Of a stretch of DNA of 64,000 bases, positions 1 to 10,170 are shown in pieces. The stretch is from Saccharina japonica. Its lineage: Eukaryota; Sar; Phaeophyceae; Laminariales; Laminariaceae. Each line of letters starts with the position of its first letter. Position 1 is the stretch's first letter. The position numbers and the translations under genes are program-made. The DNA lies in assembly GCA_008828725.1 (NCBI GenBank), contig MEHQ01003423.1, forward strand, positions 183,351-247,350. Reading direction: 5' to 3'. The notes beneath the pieces were generated by a model. The model saw nothing but the letters and a program-made list of their open reading frames with translations, searched no databases and was not told the origin of the DNA.

Positions 1-90
1 GATGCAAGACAGTACGCCCAAGGTGCCGAACTCCGCCTCACAAGCAGTTCTTAGTAGAATGCAGCGCACCCGTCATGCGACAAACCGAAC
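1..90 (+). repeat. Fragment of dispersed repeat family A
   Basis: These 90 bases are identical to 7500-7589 and are related to the minus-strand repeat copies near 48.6 kb and 54.9 kb. The identity stops at an N followed by a G run, so the edge is an assembly join rather than a biological end. No coding function is evident. Confidence 0.85.
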
Positions 91-100
91 NGGGGGGGGG
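91..100. other. Ambiguous base plus G homopolymer (assembly junction)
   Basis: One N is followed by a run of G exactly where similarity to 7500-7589 ends. Comparable poly-C/G runs mark the other duplicated-block joins in the first 10 kb. Confidence 0.8.
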
Positions 101-439
101 CTGCTTTGATGCCCCCTCGGGGTCTAATATACAGATACATATGCCTGGTATATATGTACAACGAAAAAAGGGCGCCTAGAGGGGTGAGCAAAACAGGAAG
201 AGAAGGTGTGCATCAGATGCTACTGTTGATAGGGTGGGGCATAGTATTCAGAGCCCATGGTCGACCCAAAAAACCTGACCAGTATGTTTTACACACCGTA
301 TTTTTGGTTCTGATGACTACCGGGTATATCAATGTTCCCCCGTACTATTCAATAGTATTAATAGTAGTAGTAGTGGCAGTGCAATGTTGAAGTTGTGGGC
401 AATGTTCAATATTGACGTTTTTGGCTCCAAAGCGGTAGT

Positions 440-640
440 ATCAATAGTACGGCAAGCAGTAGTATTAGATGCATAGTACGCCAAGCATAGCAGTGTGATA
501 TTACGGCAAGCAGTAGTATTAGATGCATAATACGCCAAGCCGTAGTAGTATGACAGTACGGCGAGCGATAGTGTCGTATGTATAGTACGCCAAGCGATGG
601 TGTTGCACGTATGTATGTATGGTACACTAAGCAGTAGAGG
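440..640. repeat. Degenerate tandem repeat, unit about 62 bp
   Basis: The word GGCAAGCAGTAGTATTAGAT recurs at about 451 and 513, each time followed by GCATARTACGCCAAGC. Two further decayed GTACGCCAAGC units follow at about 575 and 615. Confidence 0.75.
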
Positions 641-1269
641 GTTGTGGGCTCCTCTGTTTGGTGCAGAAGTTGTTCACAACTACATACGCGAAGTGTGTGG
701 TAGCCCGGGTTGGTGGCTCGATCGGCTCTTTCCTCGAGCACTCAAAAAAAAAAAAAAAAAATGTTAGAACCTCCTGTTTTGAAAGCTGCTCTGCGCCACG
801 TCTGTGCGGCGAAACTAGTGGAAGTGCTGCATGGCAGTACGCGTTGTATATATGTTTGGAGTATATTCAAGGGCGGAAACCCATGTGGTGAAAAGAAAAA
901 GGCATACAAGTATACTACTACGGGATGCGCAAACGCTCTGGTACTATCTACACACTACCGGTATTCATGAAATAACAACACCAAATGTACCAGGTACCAG
1001 TCTAGAACTCTATATGAGTATACAAGTGGCAGAGTGGAGTGGAATGCTTTAGTTCCAGGCTCTACGGCAACCTTTTACACTTGTTCGTCTTTACCATTTT
1101 TTGTACGTACGACGGTGTGGTGTTTGTTTTGTATCGACCATTACATTTTTTCCCACGAGTGTCATTTACAGCAGTATCAGGTATAACATATTGGCCCGGT
1201 TGTATCGGACTAAACAAACAAATTAGACTACCGTGGACTGTACTACTTTGCCCCCCCCCCCCTCCCATT

Positions 1270-1460
1270 TATTATCTTCGCCCTTCTTTTCTGTCTCTCC
1301 CTCCGAGTTGTGACTCAGATCCGGGTTCACATAGCAGGCTCTCCACCCCCCTCCCCAGTACGGCTCGTGCCTTGCACTTTTTTTATCGCGAGAAGGCTTC
1401 AGCCCTTTCTTCCCTCGCCGACTCGCGTCGAATTACTGTACGTATAACACTATATATTAA
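1270..1460 (+). repeat. Dispersed pyrimidine-rich repeat, plus copy
   Basis: This segment matches, in inverted orientation, 2590-2775. The shared order is a C/T-rich stretch, a GACTCAGAT-like block, a TTTTTATCGCGAGAA-like block and TTCCCTCGCCGACT. A third partial copy is at about 1560-1690. Confidence 0.55.
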
Positions 1461-2227
1461 CACAGTAGTAGTAGTAGTAGTAGTAGTATGTTGAATCGGG
1501 CAATGTCGCGTTTCGCGAGACATAGAGATCGTCGTATTTCATCGAGTACTCGCTCATACATTACATACATTGGCACCTCAGATCCGGGGTCGTCAAACGG
1601 GGCTCCGCGCCCCCTCCCCGCTATATGGTGCACGCCTCCTTGGTGTCTATCGCGCGAAAGGATCACCGTCAGCACTGCCGCCATCGATTGTCCACCCGCT
1701 CACGTCACGTCGAATATTGCTTCATGCTGCTGTATGATACTTACGTCATAGCTAAGCAGTCTACGGCAATGGTGGTCATTCGCTTTCCGCCCAATACGAG
1801 TAGTGCCCACAAGCCACCAACAGCTAAAACCCAATGACCTCTATTATATGTACCTTTGGAACGGTTCTAGGATAGGCACTTCATATTCAACCACCGGAGC
1901 GGTGCAACCGGGTGGTACGGGTGATTTTTTGTCGTTTTTTCAGCTTCCAGCTTCTAGCTCAACTCGTGGGATGTTTGTGCCCTAAAGGACGACTTCTGGA
2001 CAAGCCGGGGTCACGCATGTCGCCCCCCCGGTACTTGCCTTCATCCCTTTCCCCCCTCCCCCCGGTACCTGCCTTCGTTGCTGTCGCGCTCTGGGTTTTT
2101 AGCATTCATACGTACTAATTATTTATTTTCATCGACTTTTTGCCAGCACACGCTCGCTGGTGCTTTCTTTCCGCGATGGAAGTAAGAATACACAGAGAAG
2201 TGCCTGCTGTGAACATTGCACCAGCCG

Positions 2228-2305
2228 AGATTCGAAACCCACACATACGTAGTAACGCCTGTGGCAGGGGAACAGACAGTCTATCCGTTAGGGTACAAGT
2301 CGACC
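2228..2305 (-). repeat. tRNA-derived (SINE-like) relic
   Basis: On the minus strand a box-A-like segment (CCCTAACGGATAGA) is followed about 45 nt later by a box-B-like segment (GGGTTTCGAATCT). This spacing is usual for a pol III internal promoter. The anticodon and acceptor stems do not pair well, so it is not a functional tRNA. Confidence 0.45.
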
Positions 2306-2589
2306 CTATTAAATCGGATTAGACTAACGCGGCCAATACATCATCGTCAGTTGTGAGGCCCTTTTTAGTGCCGCACTAAACTCTACGTAAAACCTAAATC
2401 CCATGGTGAGTCTGGCTACAGTAGGTATTTCATGTATTGTTGTGAAGACCTCCAAGCCTTTCAGTTTGAAGCCCATGAAGCTTGCGCAAACGCTCTCTCG
2501 CTCAGGCCCCTTCCGTTCCCCCTTGCAGCAAGAAATTCAAAGACCAGTTTCCCAACGTTGCTGAAACAAACAGCTCGCCGATAATGGTT

Positions 2590-2775
2590 CAGTCCATGAC
2601 TCTAATTCCAAGTAATTTGTCCCCACAATGGATGCAAAGTCGACGAGGGAAGAAATGGGTGAAGTCTTCTCGCGATAAAAATGAAAGGCACGAACCGTAG
2701 TGGGGGAGGAGGGAGAGGAGCCTACTTTGTGACCCCATATCTGAGTTACGACTAGGAAGGAGAGAGAAAAGAAGG
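2590..2775 (-). repeat. Dispersed pyrimidine-rich repeat, minus copy
   Basis: Inverted counterpart of 1270-1460. Its minus-strand translation shares YREK and SSL blocks with the plus-strand translation of the other copy. That reflects nucleotide homology and does not by itself indicate a protein. Confidence 0.55.
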
Positions 2776-3427
2776 GCGAAGATAATGAAAGGCATGAAAA
2801 AAATAAAAAACAAAAAATAAAAAAATGGGACTCCAGTCCCACTTTAAGGGCTGAAACGGGTCAAGATAGGGCATGCCCCTTACTTGATGTTGAGAGGGGC
2901 TACAGTAGTACCAACATAAATGACGACTACACTATCGGCCAAACGAAAACAGCACCGGGCTTCTGTGCGCCGTTTTTAATGTTTTTTAGCGCGCATTTTG
3001 CCGAATACATTTTTTTTTGCCGGAATTTCGCCGGACAACGCCCCTTCGGGTATACTATACGTAGGGCAGGAGTCGGGGTTGAGGTTAGGGTTCACGGCAG
3101 AAATTTGGGCGTATTCGATCATATCTCATCTCGCAATACTGGACCACACGGGGGGGGTTACATGACATTCCCCGAATCCCATACTAAAGCCATGTCACTT
3201 GTATACGTAGTATTTTGGAGAATGCGGCTCGTTTTTAGGGAACGATAAACCATAATGTTATTAAGAGTGTCCGGAACTACATTGCAAGGAGAACCCTGCA
3301 GTAGGCGACTCCACTTAAGAAACTCTTATTTAAGAAAATATTATGTAAGAAAGTATTATTTGAGAAAAATTTAGTTTGGGTCAGGCTGAAATTCTTAAAC
3401 GTGTACTGAGGCAGGGTGTTTCCTACA

Positions 3428-3587
3428 CTAATTTCAGTACAAGTTAATGGTGTTATGTTCGGGCAAGAGTCGGGCCAACTTTTCTTGACTCCAATTTCAC
3501 AACTGCTGTACTAATTTCAGTACAAATTATTGGTGTTCTTATGTTTCGTGCAAAAGTCGAGCCAGCTTTTCTTAACTCCAATTTCAT
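3428..3587. repeat. Tandem duplication, unit about 80 bp
   Basis: CTAATTTCAGTACAA begins both halves (about 3428 and 3508). Both continue through a TTGGTGTT-like word, a CGGGCAAGAGTCG-like word and CTTTTCTTRACTCCAATTTC, with scattered substitutions. Confidence 0.8.
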
Positions 3588-3946
3588 AAGTAGTATCGCG
3601 TGCTGTTTGAGCATTGCATCAAGAGCTGCTTCTGGGGGAACAAGTGGTGGAGAAAGAATGATGATGACAGACAGCATGCATCGACAACGCGAAAACAGCC
3701 CGGGCTGCTGCTGGTTTGCTACCGTAGGCAATAAGGCGTGGTTAATTCATCGTTCGCACTTCGTACAGCAATGGTCATTTTAACGTTCGGACTACATAAA
3801 TTGTAAACACAACTGTTAACAACCGTAGGTTACCACAGTAGTAGTGCAATACTGTGATGGCTCATGCACCGTGAATGTCCCCCCTCTGTTCTTATCGACG
3901 CCCAACGTCAATCTGTCCTAACCTCTGGGCTTTACTTGTCTCACAG

Positions 3947-4018
3947 GACCGCGACCTCGAGAGCGTTAAGCTGGACCCGTCGACCTTGGACGAGAGCGAG
4001 AAGAAAAGAGTGGACGGG
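3947..4018 (+). CDS. DUF3054 gene, exon A
   Basis: A 24-codon exon between acceptor TTGTCTCACAG and donor GTAAGC, phase 0 on both sides. It is acidic and basic mixed (DRDLESVK ... SEKKRVDG). Its end resembles the end of exon C (RRKAEG then GTAAGC). Confidence 0.7.
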
Positions 4019-6998
4019 GTAAGCAAACTAACGTCAGTCAAATTCGTCATACTCAAAACACCAACGCTCAAAGTACAAAGAGCCCCCCCACGTCCCCAAC
4101 CCTCGCACACACCCCGATCTTGCCCACTTCTTGCCCTTCGGGAACTCATGATAGCACCGGTCTGTCACAGGTTTCAATGTGGCAATAAAGTCATGGACAC
4201 GCAAGTAAACGCTGCCCCCCTTGGTCATACGACTACGGCCATGCATGAATATGAAGTACACCCCCACTCCCCCCCCTCCCCTTTCCCTTCCCTGCCCCTT
4301 CCCCTGTTCCCGTCCCCGGCGCGCGCGCGCGCGCGCGGCGCGCGCGAGCCCTAGGCGCCACACACACCCCTTACCGCCCGATCCGCCCCCCTTTCCTCAC
4401 CCTTTCCTCCCCTTTCCTCCCCTCTTCCTCGCCGCCTTCACCAACCTTTGTCAAACCTCGCGAAATTTAGATCCGCGCGATCCAGTCGAAGATGGCGGAG
4501 GTCGACGCGAAGAAGCAGCAGCTGCGGAATGTTGCTAGGGACCGGAACGCTCCGCAGGTACCTACCCTGGCACATCCCTATATACACCTCCGCAGAAGGG
4601 CCATCGGTCATGAAACTGTCCCGTGTTTTGAAATATTGTGCCAACGGTCATACATGGTCCCCCTTTTGAATTACTGGGCCAACGGTCGTCCAACGACCCT
4701 TACGTTGAAATTATGTTGAAATGCTGGGCAAACGGTTATGCAACAGCCCCTCGGTTGAAATTCTGGGCCAACGGTAATGAAGCCATCTCTCTGTTAAGAG
4801 ATTGTGCGGCAAGGGTAGTGAAAAATTGTCACTGTTGAAATTACTGGGTCAACGGTCATGTAAGAGTCCCTCGGTTGAAGTACCGCGCCAACCGTCATAA
4901 AAAGACCCCTTTTGGCGAAATTCCAGGCCAACGGTCACGAAACGGTCCCTCTGTTGAAGTACTGAGCTACTGAGCAACCGCAGGCATCGCTATTATTTTT
5001 TTTTTCGTCATTTGATGTATATTGATGCACGTCTCGTACGTAGACCAACGATCATGAAACGGCCCTCTTTGGATGACCGTTGGGCCTGGCGCGTCCTCGG
5101 TGCCCGAGCTATAATATGCTGAGGGCAGGTAGGACTGCAAAAACTTGGTGTTTTTGCAACTTTTTTGTTTTTTGTTTTTTTTCCGTCTTCGGTGCCCGAG
5201 CTACACTGTCCTGAGGGCAGGTAGGACTGCAAAAACTTGGTGTTACTTACAACGAGTTCGATTAAATTGGTTGATAACCAGCTTTGCAAGCTGCGTGATA
5301 AGTCGGTTGCGTGTGCTCTGCATCCCTCGTAAAGGGTAATCTTGGCAGGACATAGGCTGGTGACTCTCCTGGACAAAACCAGGGTCCCACAGGACGGTTT
5401 TAGCTGGTATGTTTTAGTGGGGCGATTTCGGGCCACCATCGTTCTGCGCACGTAGACTAGATTTACGTTTTCGAACCCACGACACACCCCCACCTCGACC
5501 TTGAACACGAACGCCACTTTTCGCGATTTTCAGGGGATGGAAGACAACGTCCCCGTGTTGGAGGCGGTTGCCGGCGACGATGGCTTGACCGACGAAGAGA
5601 GGCGGAAGGCAGAGGGGGTAAGCAAGGGCCATATTTTTTTCTCGGCATGTGCTGTAGATCTCGAAGCTCTCGTTTTGTTGTCTTATTACTACTGTAGTAT
5701 GTTTTTTGTTTTTGTTTTGCGTCATGTTCTTGCTGTCGTGAGGGTATTATCATAGATTTTACCGGTATCAGGTTACTACTCGTAATGTGTCCTTTATGTC
5801 CAGCAAACAAAACACCTTTGGCTTGTGCTGAATCCCGATCTCACCACTATAATACGGCGGCCCGCCTAACCTGAATGGTCGCGGCCGTTCATTGGGTGGA
5901 ACGTTTTTCGCCGGACGCTCGTTGGGTGTGCTCTTTGTCGGGGGACGTTCATTGGATGCGCTCTTTTTCGTCAGCCGTTCATTGGATACACTCCATATCG
6001 CTGGACGTTCATTGGGTGCACTCTTTATCGCCGGCCGTTCGTTGGGCGCGCTCCGTATCGTCGGGCGTGTATTGGCCACATTTTTACCGTAGGCCGTTCA
6101 TTGCACGCAGTCTTAAAAACTCCTGGATGTTTGTTGGCTGCGCCGACGCGGGCCGCCCGCGCCTCCTCCACGTCTATCGCGATGCGCATCGCCGCGCCGT
6201 CCCGCGCCGCCGGCGGCCCGGGCTTCTATCGAGCGGAGTCTGGCCGAGGTCACCGCCATCCAGCGACAGCTAGGAATCAAAGTCGACGAGGACGAAGACG
6301 AGAAGGACCTAGAGGTTGGTTTGGTGTGTCCGTTCTCTGTGGGGTAGCTTGTTATTGTACCGAATGCGATATAGCAGCGACAGTGGTTGCGACGGTGGCA
6401 CTGGCAGCGGTGGTGGTAGCAGCGGTGGCGGTAGGTGATGGAGATGGAGGTGGCTTTTCGTTTCTCGCTCGGCGCCAGTCCAATCGCTTGAGCACACCAC
6501 GAAACCTGCAACTTGTTGTACCGCACGTACTCGGGCGCTCTTCAGTATCGCATAATTTTTTTCAACAACTAAACACAAGACAAGGACAAGACAAGACAAC
6601 ACGTAAGACAACACAGCGCGCAACACAACGCACAATACAACAGACGACAAACACCTCAGCACATAACACATTACACACCACAACCCACAACCCACAACAC
6701 AACACGTAACACAGCGCACAACATCGAAAGCAGCAGAAAGTCTTATCGCAACACCCCCCCCCCCCCGCGCGCGCGCGCCTCCCTTAGGTGGTGGACACCG
6801 CATGGAGGGGACAGGCCGGCCTCGACGTCTCGGACTCGACGGATGGTGACAAGAGCTGGGGGGTCCTGGCGGATAGGAAGGGGCTCGTAGTGGGAGACCT
6901 TGTCGCCCTGACCCTGTTCGCGTACATTGGCAGGGCAAGCCACGGGATGGCGGCGTTCGACCTTGGGGTGCTTGTCACCGCCCTTCCCTTCTTTGTCG
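3947..6998 (+). CDS. DUF3054 family membrane protein gene (5 visible exons, both ends missing)
   Basis: Gene model joined from exons 3947-4018, 4471-4557, 5534-5617, about 6231-6314 and 6788-6998. All inner junctions are phase 0 with GT-AG borders. The first four exons give a charged, helix-prone region rich in Lys, Glu and Asp. The last exon carries the DUF3054 start: GDLVALTLFAYIGRASHG, then a TALPFFVG segment that in the family leads into GW. DUF3054 proteins are small multi-pass membrane proteins of unknown function found in bacteria and plastid-bearing eukaryotes; a plastid location is inference. The exon after 6998 (phase 1, expected to begin with the rest of Gly then Trp) is not found, because repeats and a duplicated block follow. 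No start codon exon was recognised. Confidence 0.75.
4471..4557 (+). CDS. DUF3054 gene, exon B
   Basis: A 29-codon exon from acceptor GCGAAATTTAG to donor GTACCT, phase 0 on both sides. It reads IRAIQSKMAEVDAKKQQL and ends NAPQ, a probable amphipathic helix. An exact second copy lies at 8478-8564. Confidence 0.7.
4622..4970. repeat. Intronic minisatellite, about 50-bp units
   Basis: About seven degenerate units share TTGAAATTCTGGGCCAACGG followed by TCATG-like and CCCTC-like words. The array lies wholly in the exon B-C intron. It is duplicated at 8629-8977. Confidence 0.85.
5096..5245. repeat. Direct repeat pair (about 57 bp) in intron
   Basis: Two near-identical copies (5096-5152 and about 5187-5245) share GGTGCCCGAGCTA, then CTGAGGGCAGGTAGGACTGC and AAAAACTTGGTGTT. 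They are separated by a T-rich spacer. Confidence 0.9.
5534..5617 (+). CDS. DUF3054 gene, exon C
   Basis: A 28-codon exon from acceptor GCGATTTTCAG to donor GTAAGC, phase 0 on both sides. It reads GMEDNVPVLEAVAGDD and ends EERRKAEG. A second copy is at 9541-9624. Confidence 0.7.
5885..6110. repeat. Intronic minisatellite, about 33-bp units
   Basis: Seven to eight units contain the core GCCGGACGTTCATTGGGTG followed by a CRCTCTTTRTC-like word. The unit length is a multiple of three, so the array is open in more than one frame, but the flanking exons place it inside an intron. A second copy lies at 9892-10117. Confidence 0.9.
6231..6314 (+). CDS. DUF3054 gene, exon D (start uncertain)
   Basis: The reading frame ERSLAEVTAIQRQLG continues into an acidic run and ends KDLE at donor GTTGGT, phase 0. 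The 5' edge is unclear. The frame is open back to about 6117 and no strong acceptor is visible in the GC-rich stretch 6143-6230, which begins exactly where the duplicated block ends. Confidence 0.55.
6560..6735. repeat. ACA-rich low-complexity tract
   Basis: Short runs such as ACAAGACAAG, AACACAACGCACA and ACAACCCACAACCCACAAC dominate this intronic stretch between exons D and E. Confidence 0.85.
6788..6998 (+). CDS. DUF3054 gene, exon E (DUF3054 domain start)
   Basis: This exon runs from acceptor CCTCCCTTAG to donor GTGGGT (phase 1), 70 codons plus one base. Residues about 38-63 read GDLVALTLFAYIGRASHG and match the conserved start of DUF3054; the closing TALPFFVG matches the PF..G(W) motif before the second membrane helix. 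The intron that follows begins with GGT-rich low complexity. A truncated second copy lies at 7663-7859. Confidence 0.8.
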
Positions 6999-7000
6999 GT

Positions 7001-7160
7001 GGGTGCTGTGTTGATGGCGGTGTTGGTGAGGGTGGTGGAGGTGGAGGTGGTAGTGTTGATGCTGGTGGGTGTGTTGGTGGGGTGGTGTGGTTGGTAGGGA
7101 GGGGTGTTGATAGTAGGAGTGGGGATGGGGTTGGTTGTGGGGGTGTCGGTCGGGGTCTCC
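7001..7160. repeat. GGT/GTT-rich low-complexity tract
   Basis: GGTGGTGGAGGTGGAGGTGG and similar runs follow the exon E donor. The same tract recurs after the exon E copy at 7862-8020. Confidence 0.85.
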
Positions 7161-7224
7161 CATCCCCGACCTCCCTCCCTCCGATTCCTGGCCCTCCCCC
7201 CGGCTAACCCCCGATTCCCGGATT

Positions 7225-7590
7225 GGCGTCGATTGGCAACGACGCTGTAAAACACCCCAATCACTGCGCGAGCTAGACAGCCAGGGTAATGCTTCTGTTT
7301 TTGGCGGCATCTGTGGCTGGTGGTCGAGCTAGATCATATGTGCAGGTGGAGGTTCTTAACTCCGCACAAGGCGGGTGATCGTATCACGTAGTGTGTACCA
7401 GGGTATATGGTCAGGCGCACACAAAGTACGAGTGACAATATAGTCGTCTCCGGAAGTGGCCTCACCATAAAGAAAATCAAGTAATTCGACGCTCATGTAG
7501 ATGCAAGACAGTACGCCCAAGGTGCCGAACTCCGCCTCACAAGCAGTTCTTAGTAGAATGCAGCGCACCCGTCATGCGACAAACCGAACC
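7225..7590 (+). repeat. Dispersed repeat family A, copy
   Basis: Starting near GTCGATTGGCAACGACGCTG, this segment is the reverse-complement relative of about 48660-49000 and 55000-55270. Shared words include TGTAAAACAC, GAGCTAGACA, CCGGAAGTGGC and CTTAGTAGAATGCAGC. It directly follows the last visible DUF3054 exon, suggesting element insertion or a misjoin in the gene. Confidence 0.8.
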
Positions 7591-7627
7591 GCACAACATC
7601 GAAAGCAGCAGAAAGTCTTATCGCAAC

Positions 7628-7662
<35 letters not shown>

Positions 7663-7859
7663 ATGGAGGGGACAGGCCGGCCTCGACGTCTCGGACTCGA
7701 CGGATGGTGACAAGAGCTGGGGGGTCCTGGCGGATAGGAAGGGGCTCGTAGTGGGAGACCTTGTCGCCCTGACCCTGTTCGCGTACATTGGCAGGGCAAG
7801 CCACGGGATGGCGGCGTTCGACCTTGGGGTGCTTGTCACCGCCCTTCCCTTCTTTGTCG
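7663..7859 (+). pseudogene. Partial second copy of DUF3054 exon E
   Basis: The sequence is the same as 6802-6998, but the acceptor and first 14 bases of the exon are replaced by a C run, so it could not splice as exon E does. It is either an assembly duplicate or a dead duplicate. Confidence 0.8.
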
Positions 7860-8122
7860 GTGGGTGCTGTGTTGATGGCGGTGTTGGTGAGGGTGGTGGA
7901 GGTGGAGGTGGTAGTGTTGATGCTGGTGGGTGTGTTGGTGGGGTGGTGTGGTTGGTAGGGAGGGGTGTTGATAGTAGGAGTGGGGATGGGGTTGGTTGTG
8001 GGGGTGTCGGTCGGGGTCTCCCATCCCCGACCTCCCTCCCTCCGATGCCCCCCCCCCCCCCCCCCCCCCCCCCCTCCCGCGATTCCTGGCCCTCCCCCCG
8101 GCTAACCCCCGATTCCCGGATT

Positions 8123-8390
8123 GGCGTCGATTGGCAACGACGCTGTAAAACACCCCAATCACTGCGCGAGCTAGACAGCCAGGGTAATGCTTCTGTTTTT
8201 GGCGGCATCTGTGGCTGGTGGTCGAGCTAGATCATATGTGCAGGTGGAGGTTCTTAACTCCGCACAAGGCGGGTGATCGTATCACGTAGTGTGTACCAGG
8301 GTATATGGTCAGGCGCACACAAAGTACGAGTGACAATATAGTCGTCTCCGGAAGTGGCCTCACCATAAAGAAAATCAAGTAATTCGACGC
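8123..8390 (+). repeat. Dispersed repeat family A, second copy in block 2
   Basis: Same sequence as 7225-7492, truncated at AATTCGACGC where it joins the start of block 1 copy 2. Confidence 0.85.
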
Positions 8391-8477
8391 CCCGCCCCCC
8401 TTCTCCCCCTTTCCTCCCCTTTCCTCCCCTCTTCCTCGCCGCCTTCACCAACCTTTGTCAAACCTCGCGAAATTTAG

Positions 8478-8564
8478 ATCCGCGCGATCCAGTCGAAGAT
8501 GGCGGAGGTCGACGCGAAGAAGCAGCAGCTGCGGAATGTTGCTAGGGACCGGAACGCTCCGCAG
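8478..8564 (+). pseudogene. Second copy of DUF3054 exon B
   Basis: Identical to 4471-4557 with intact splice sites, but out of order relative to the domain exon. Confidence 0.75.
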
Positions 8565-9540
8565 GTACCTACCCTGGCACATCCCTATATACACCTCCGC
8601 AGAAGGGCCATCGGTCATGAAACTGTCCCGTGTTTTGAAATATTGTGCCAACGGTCATACATGGTCCCCCTTTTGAATTACTGGGCCAACGGTCGTCCAA
8701 CGACCCTTACGTTGAAATTATGTTGAAATGCTGGGCAAACGGTTATGCAACAGCCCCTCGGTTGAAATTCTGGGCCAACGGTAATGAAGCCATCTCTCTG
8801 TTAAGAGATTGTGCGGCAAGGGTAGTGAAAAATTGTCACTGTTGAAATTACTGGGTCAACGGTCATGTAAGAGTCCCTCGGTTGAAGTACCGCGCCAACC
8901 GTCATAAAAAGACCCCTTTTGGCGAAATTCCAGGCCAACGGTCACGAAACGGTCCCTCTGTTGAAGTACTGAGCTACTGAGCAACCGCAGGCATCGCTAT
9001 TATTTTTTTTTTCGTCATTTGATGTATATTGATGCACGTCTCGTACGTAGACCAACGATCATGAAACGGCCCTCTTTGGATGACCGTTGGGCCTGGCGCG
9101 TCCTCGGTGCCCGAGCTATAATATGCTGAGGGCAGGTAGGACTGCAAAAACTTGGTGTTTTTGCAACTTTTTTGTTTTTTGTTTTTTTTCCGTCTTCGGT
9201 GCCCGAGCTACACTGTCCTGAGGGCAGGTAGGACTGCAAAAACTTGGTGTTACTTACAACGAGTTCGATTAAATTGGTTGATAACCAGCTTTGCAAGCTG
9301 CGTGATAAGTCGGTTGCGTGTGCTCTGCATCCCTCGTAAAGGGTAATCTTGGCAGGACATAGGCTGGTGACTCTCCTGGACAAAACCAGGGTCCCACAGG
9401 ACGGTTTTAGCTGGTATGTTTTAGTGGGGCGATTTCGGGCCACCATCGTTCTGCGCACGTAGACTAGATTTACGTTTTCGAACCCACGACACACCCCCAC
9501 CTCGACCTTGAACACGAACGCCACTTTTCGCGATTTTCAG

Positions 9541-9624
9541 GGGATGGAAGACAACGTCCCCGTGTTGGAGGCGGTTGCCGGCGACGATGGCTTGACCGAC
9601 GAAGAGAGGCGGAAGGCAGAGGGG
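9541..9624 (+). pseudogene. Second copy of DUF3054 exon C
   Basis: Identical to 5534-5617 with intact splice sites, but no exon D or E follows in the unique sequence after 10170. Confidence 0.75.
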
Positions 9625-10170
9625 GTAAGCAAGGGCCATATTTTTTTCTCGGCATGTGCTGTAGATCTCGAAGCTCTCGTTTTGTTGTCTTATTACTACT
9701 GTAGTATGTTTTTTGTTTTTGTTTTGCGTCATGTTCTTGCTGTCGTGAGGGTATTATCATAGATTTTACCGGTATCAGGTTACTACTCGTAATGTGTCCT
9801 TTATGTCCAGCAAACAAAACACCTTTGGCTTGTGCTGAATCCCGATCTCACCACTATAATACGGCGGCCCGCCTAACCTGAATGGTCGCGGCCGTTCATT
9901 GGGTGGAACGTTTTTCGCCGGACGCTCGTTGGGTGTGCTCTTTGTCGGGGGACGTTCATTGGATGCGCTCTTTTTCGTCAGCCGTTCATTGGATACACTC
10001 CATATCGCTGGACGTTCATTGGGTGCACTCTTTATCGCCGGCCGTTCGTTGGGCGCGCTCCGTATCGTCGGGCGTGTATTGGCCACATTTTTACCGTAGG
10101 CCGTTCATTGCACGCAGTCTTAAAAACTCCTGGATGTTTGTTGGCTGCGCGACCCCCCCCCCCGGGGGGG

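Larger units (their letters stand above)
101..3946. other. Gene-poor leader region with simple and dispersed repeats
   Basis: No convincing coding exon is visible here. The stretch holds a tandem repeat near 440-640, a poly-A run (about 746-762), a TAG microsatellite (about 1464-1487), three related copies of a pyrimidine-rich repeat, a tRNA-like relic (2228-2305) and an 80-bp tandem duplication (3428-3587). The missing 5' exons of the DUF3054 gene, including any plastid-targeting exon, should lie here or further left; I could not identify them. Confidence 0.6.
4401..6143 (+). repeat. Duplicated block 1, copy 1 (exons B and C)
   Basis: This 1743-bp block is essentially identical to 8408-10150 at a constant offset of 4007. 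It contains exons B and C and two minisatellites. Both copies end at the same base, and after that copy 2 runs into poly-C/poly-G. Confidence 0.95.
6716..7492 (+). repeat. Duplicated block 2, copy 1 (exon E)
   Basis: It matches 7591-8390. Offsets shift from 875 to 861 to 898 only where C runs replace or interrupt the sequence. It contains exon E and part of repeat family A. Confidence 0.95.
7591..8390 (+). repeat. Duplicated block 2, copy 2
   Basis: Second copy of 6716-7492. It is interrupted by C runs at about 7629-7661 (replacing the CG-repeat and the first bases of exon E) and about 8047-8076 (an insertion). Confidence 0.95.
8408..10150 (+). repeat. Duplicated block 1, copy 2
   Basis: Second copy of 4401-6143. 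It places exons B and C downstream of exon E, an order that cannot form the gene. It ends in a poly-C/poly-G junction at about 10153-10170. Confidence 0.95.

Noticed and set aside
5875..6273. 132-codon frame over the 33-bp minisatellite
   Set aside because: The unit length is a multiple of three so frames stay open automatically; flanking exons C and D place it in an intron.
6788..8230. Long Gly/Pro/Val-rich frames continuing past DUF3054 exon E
   Set aside because: Beyond the donor at 6999 the frame is GGT-rich low complexity and then poly-C; the family expects Gly-Trp and further membrane helices.
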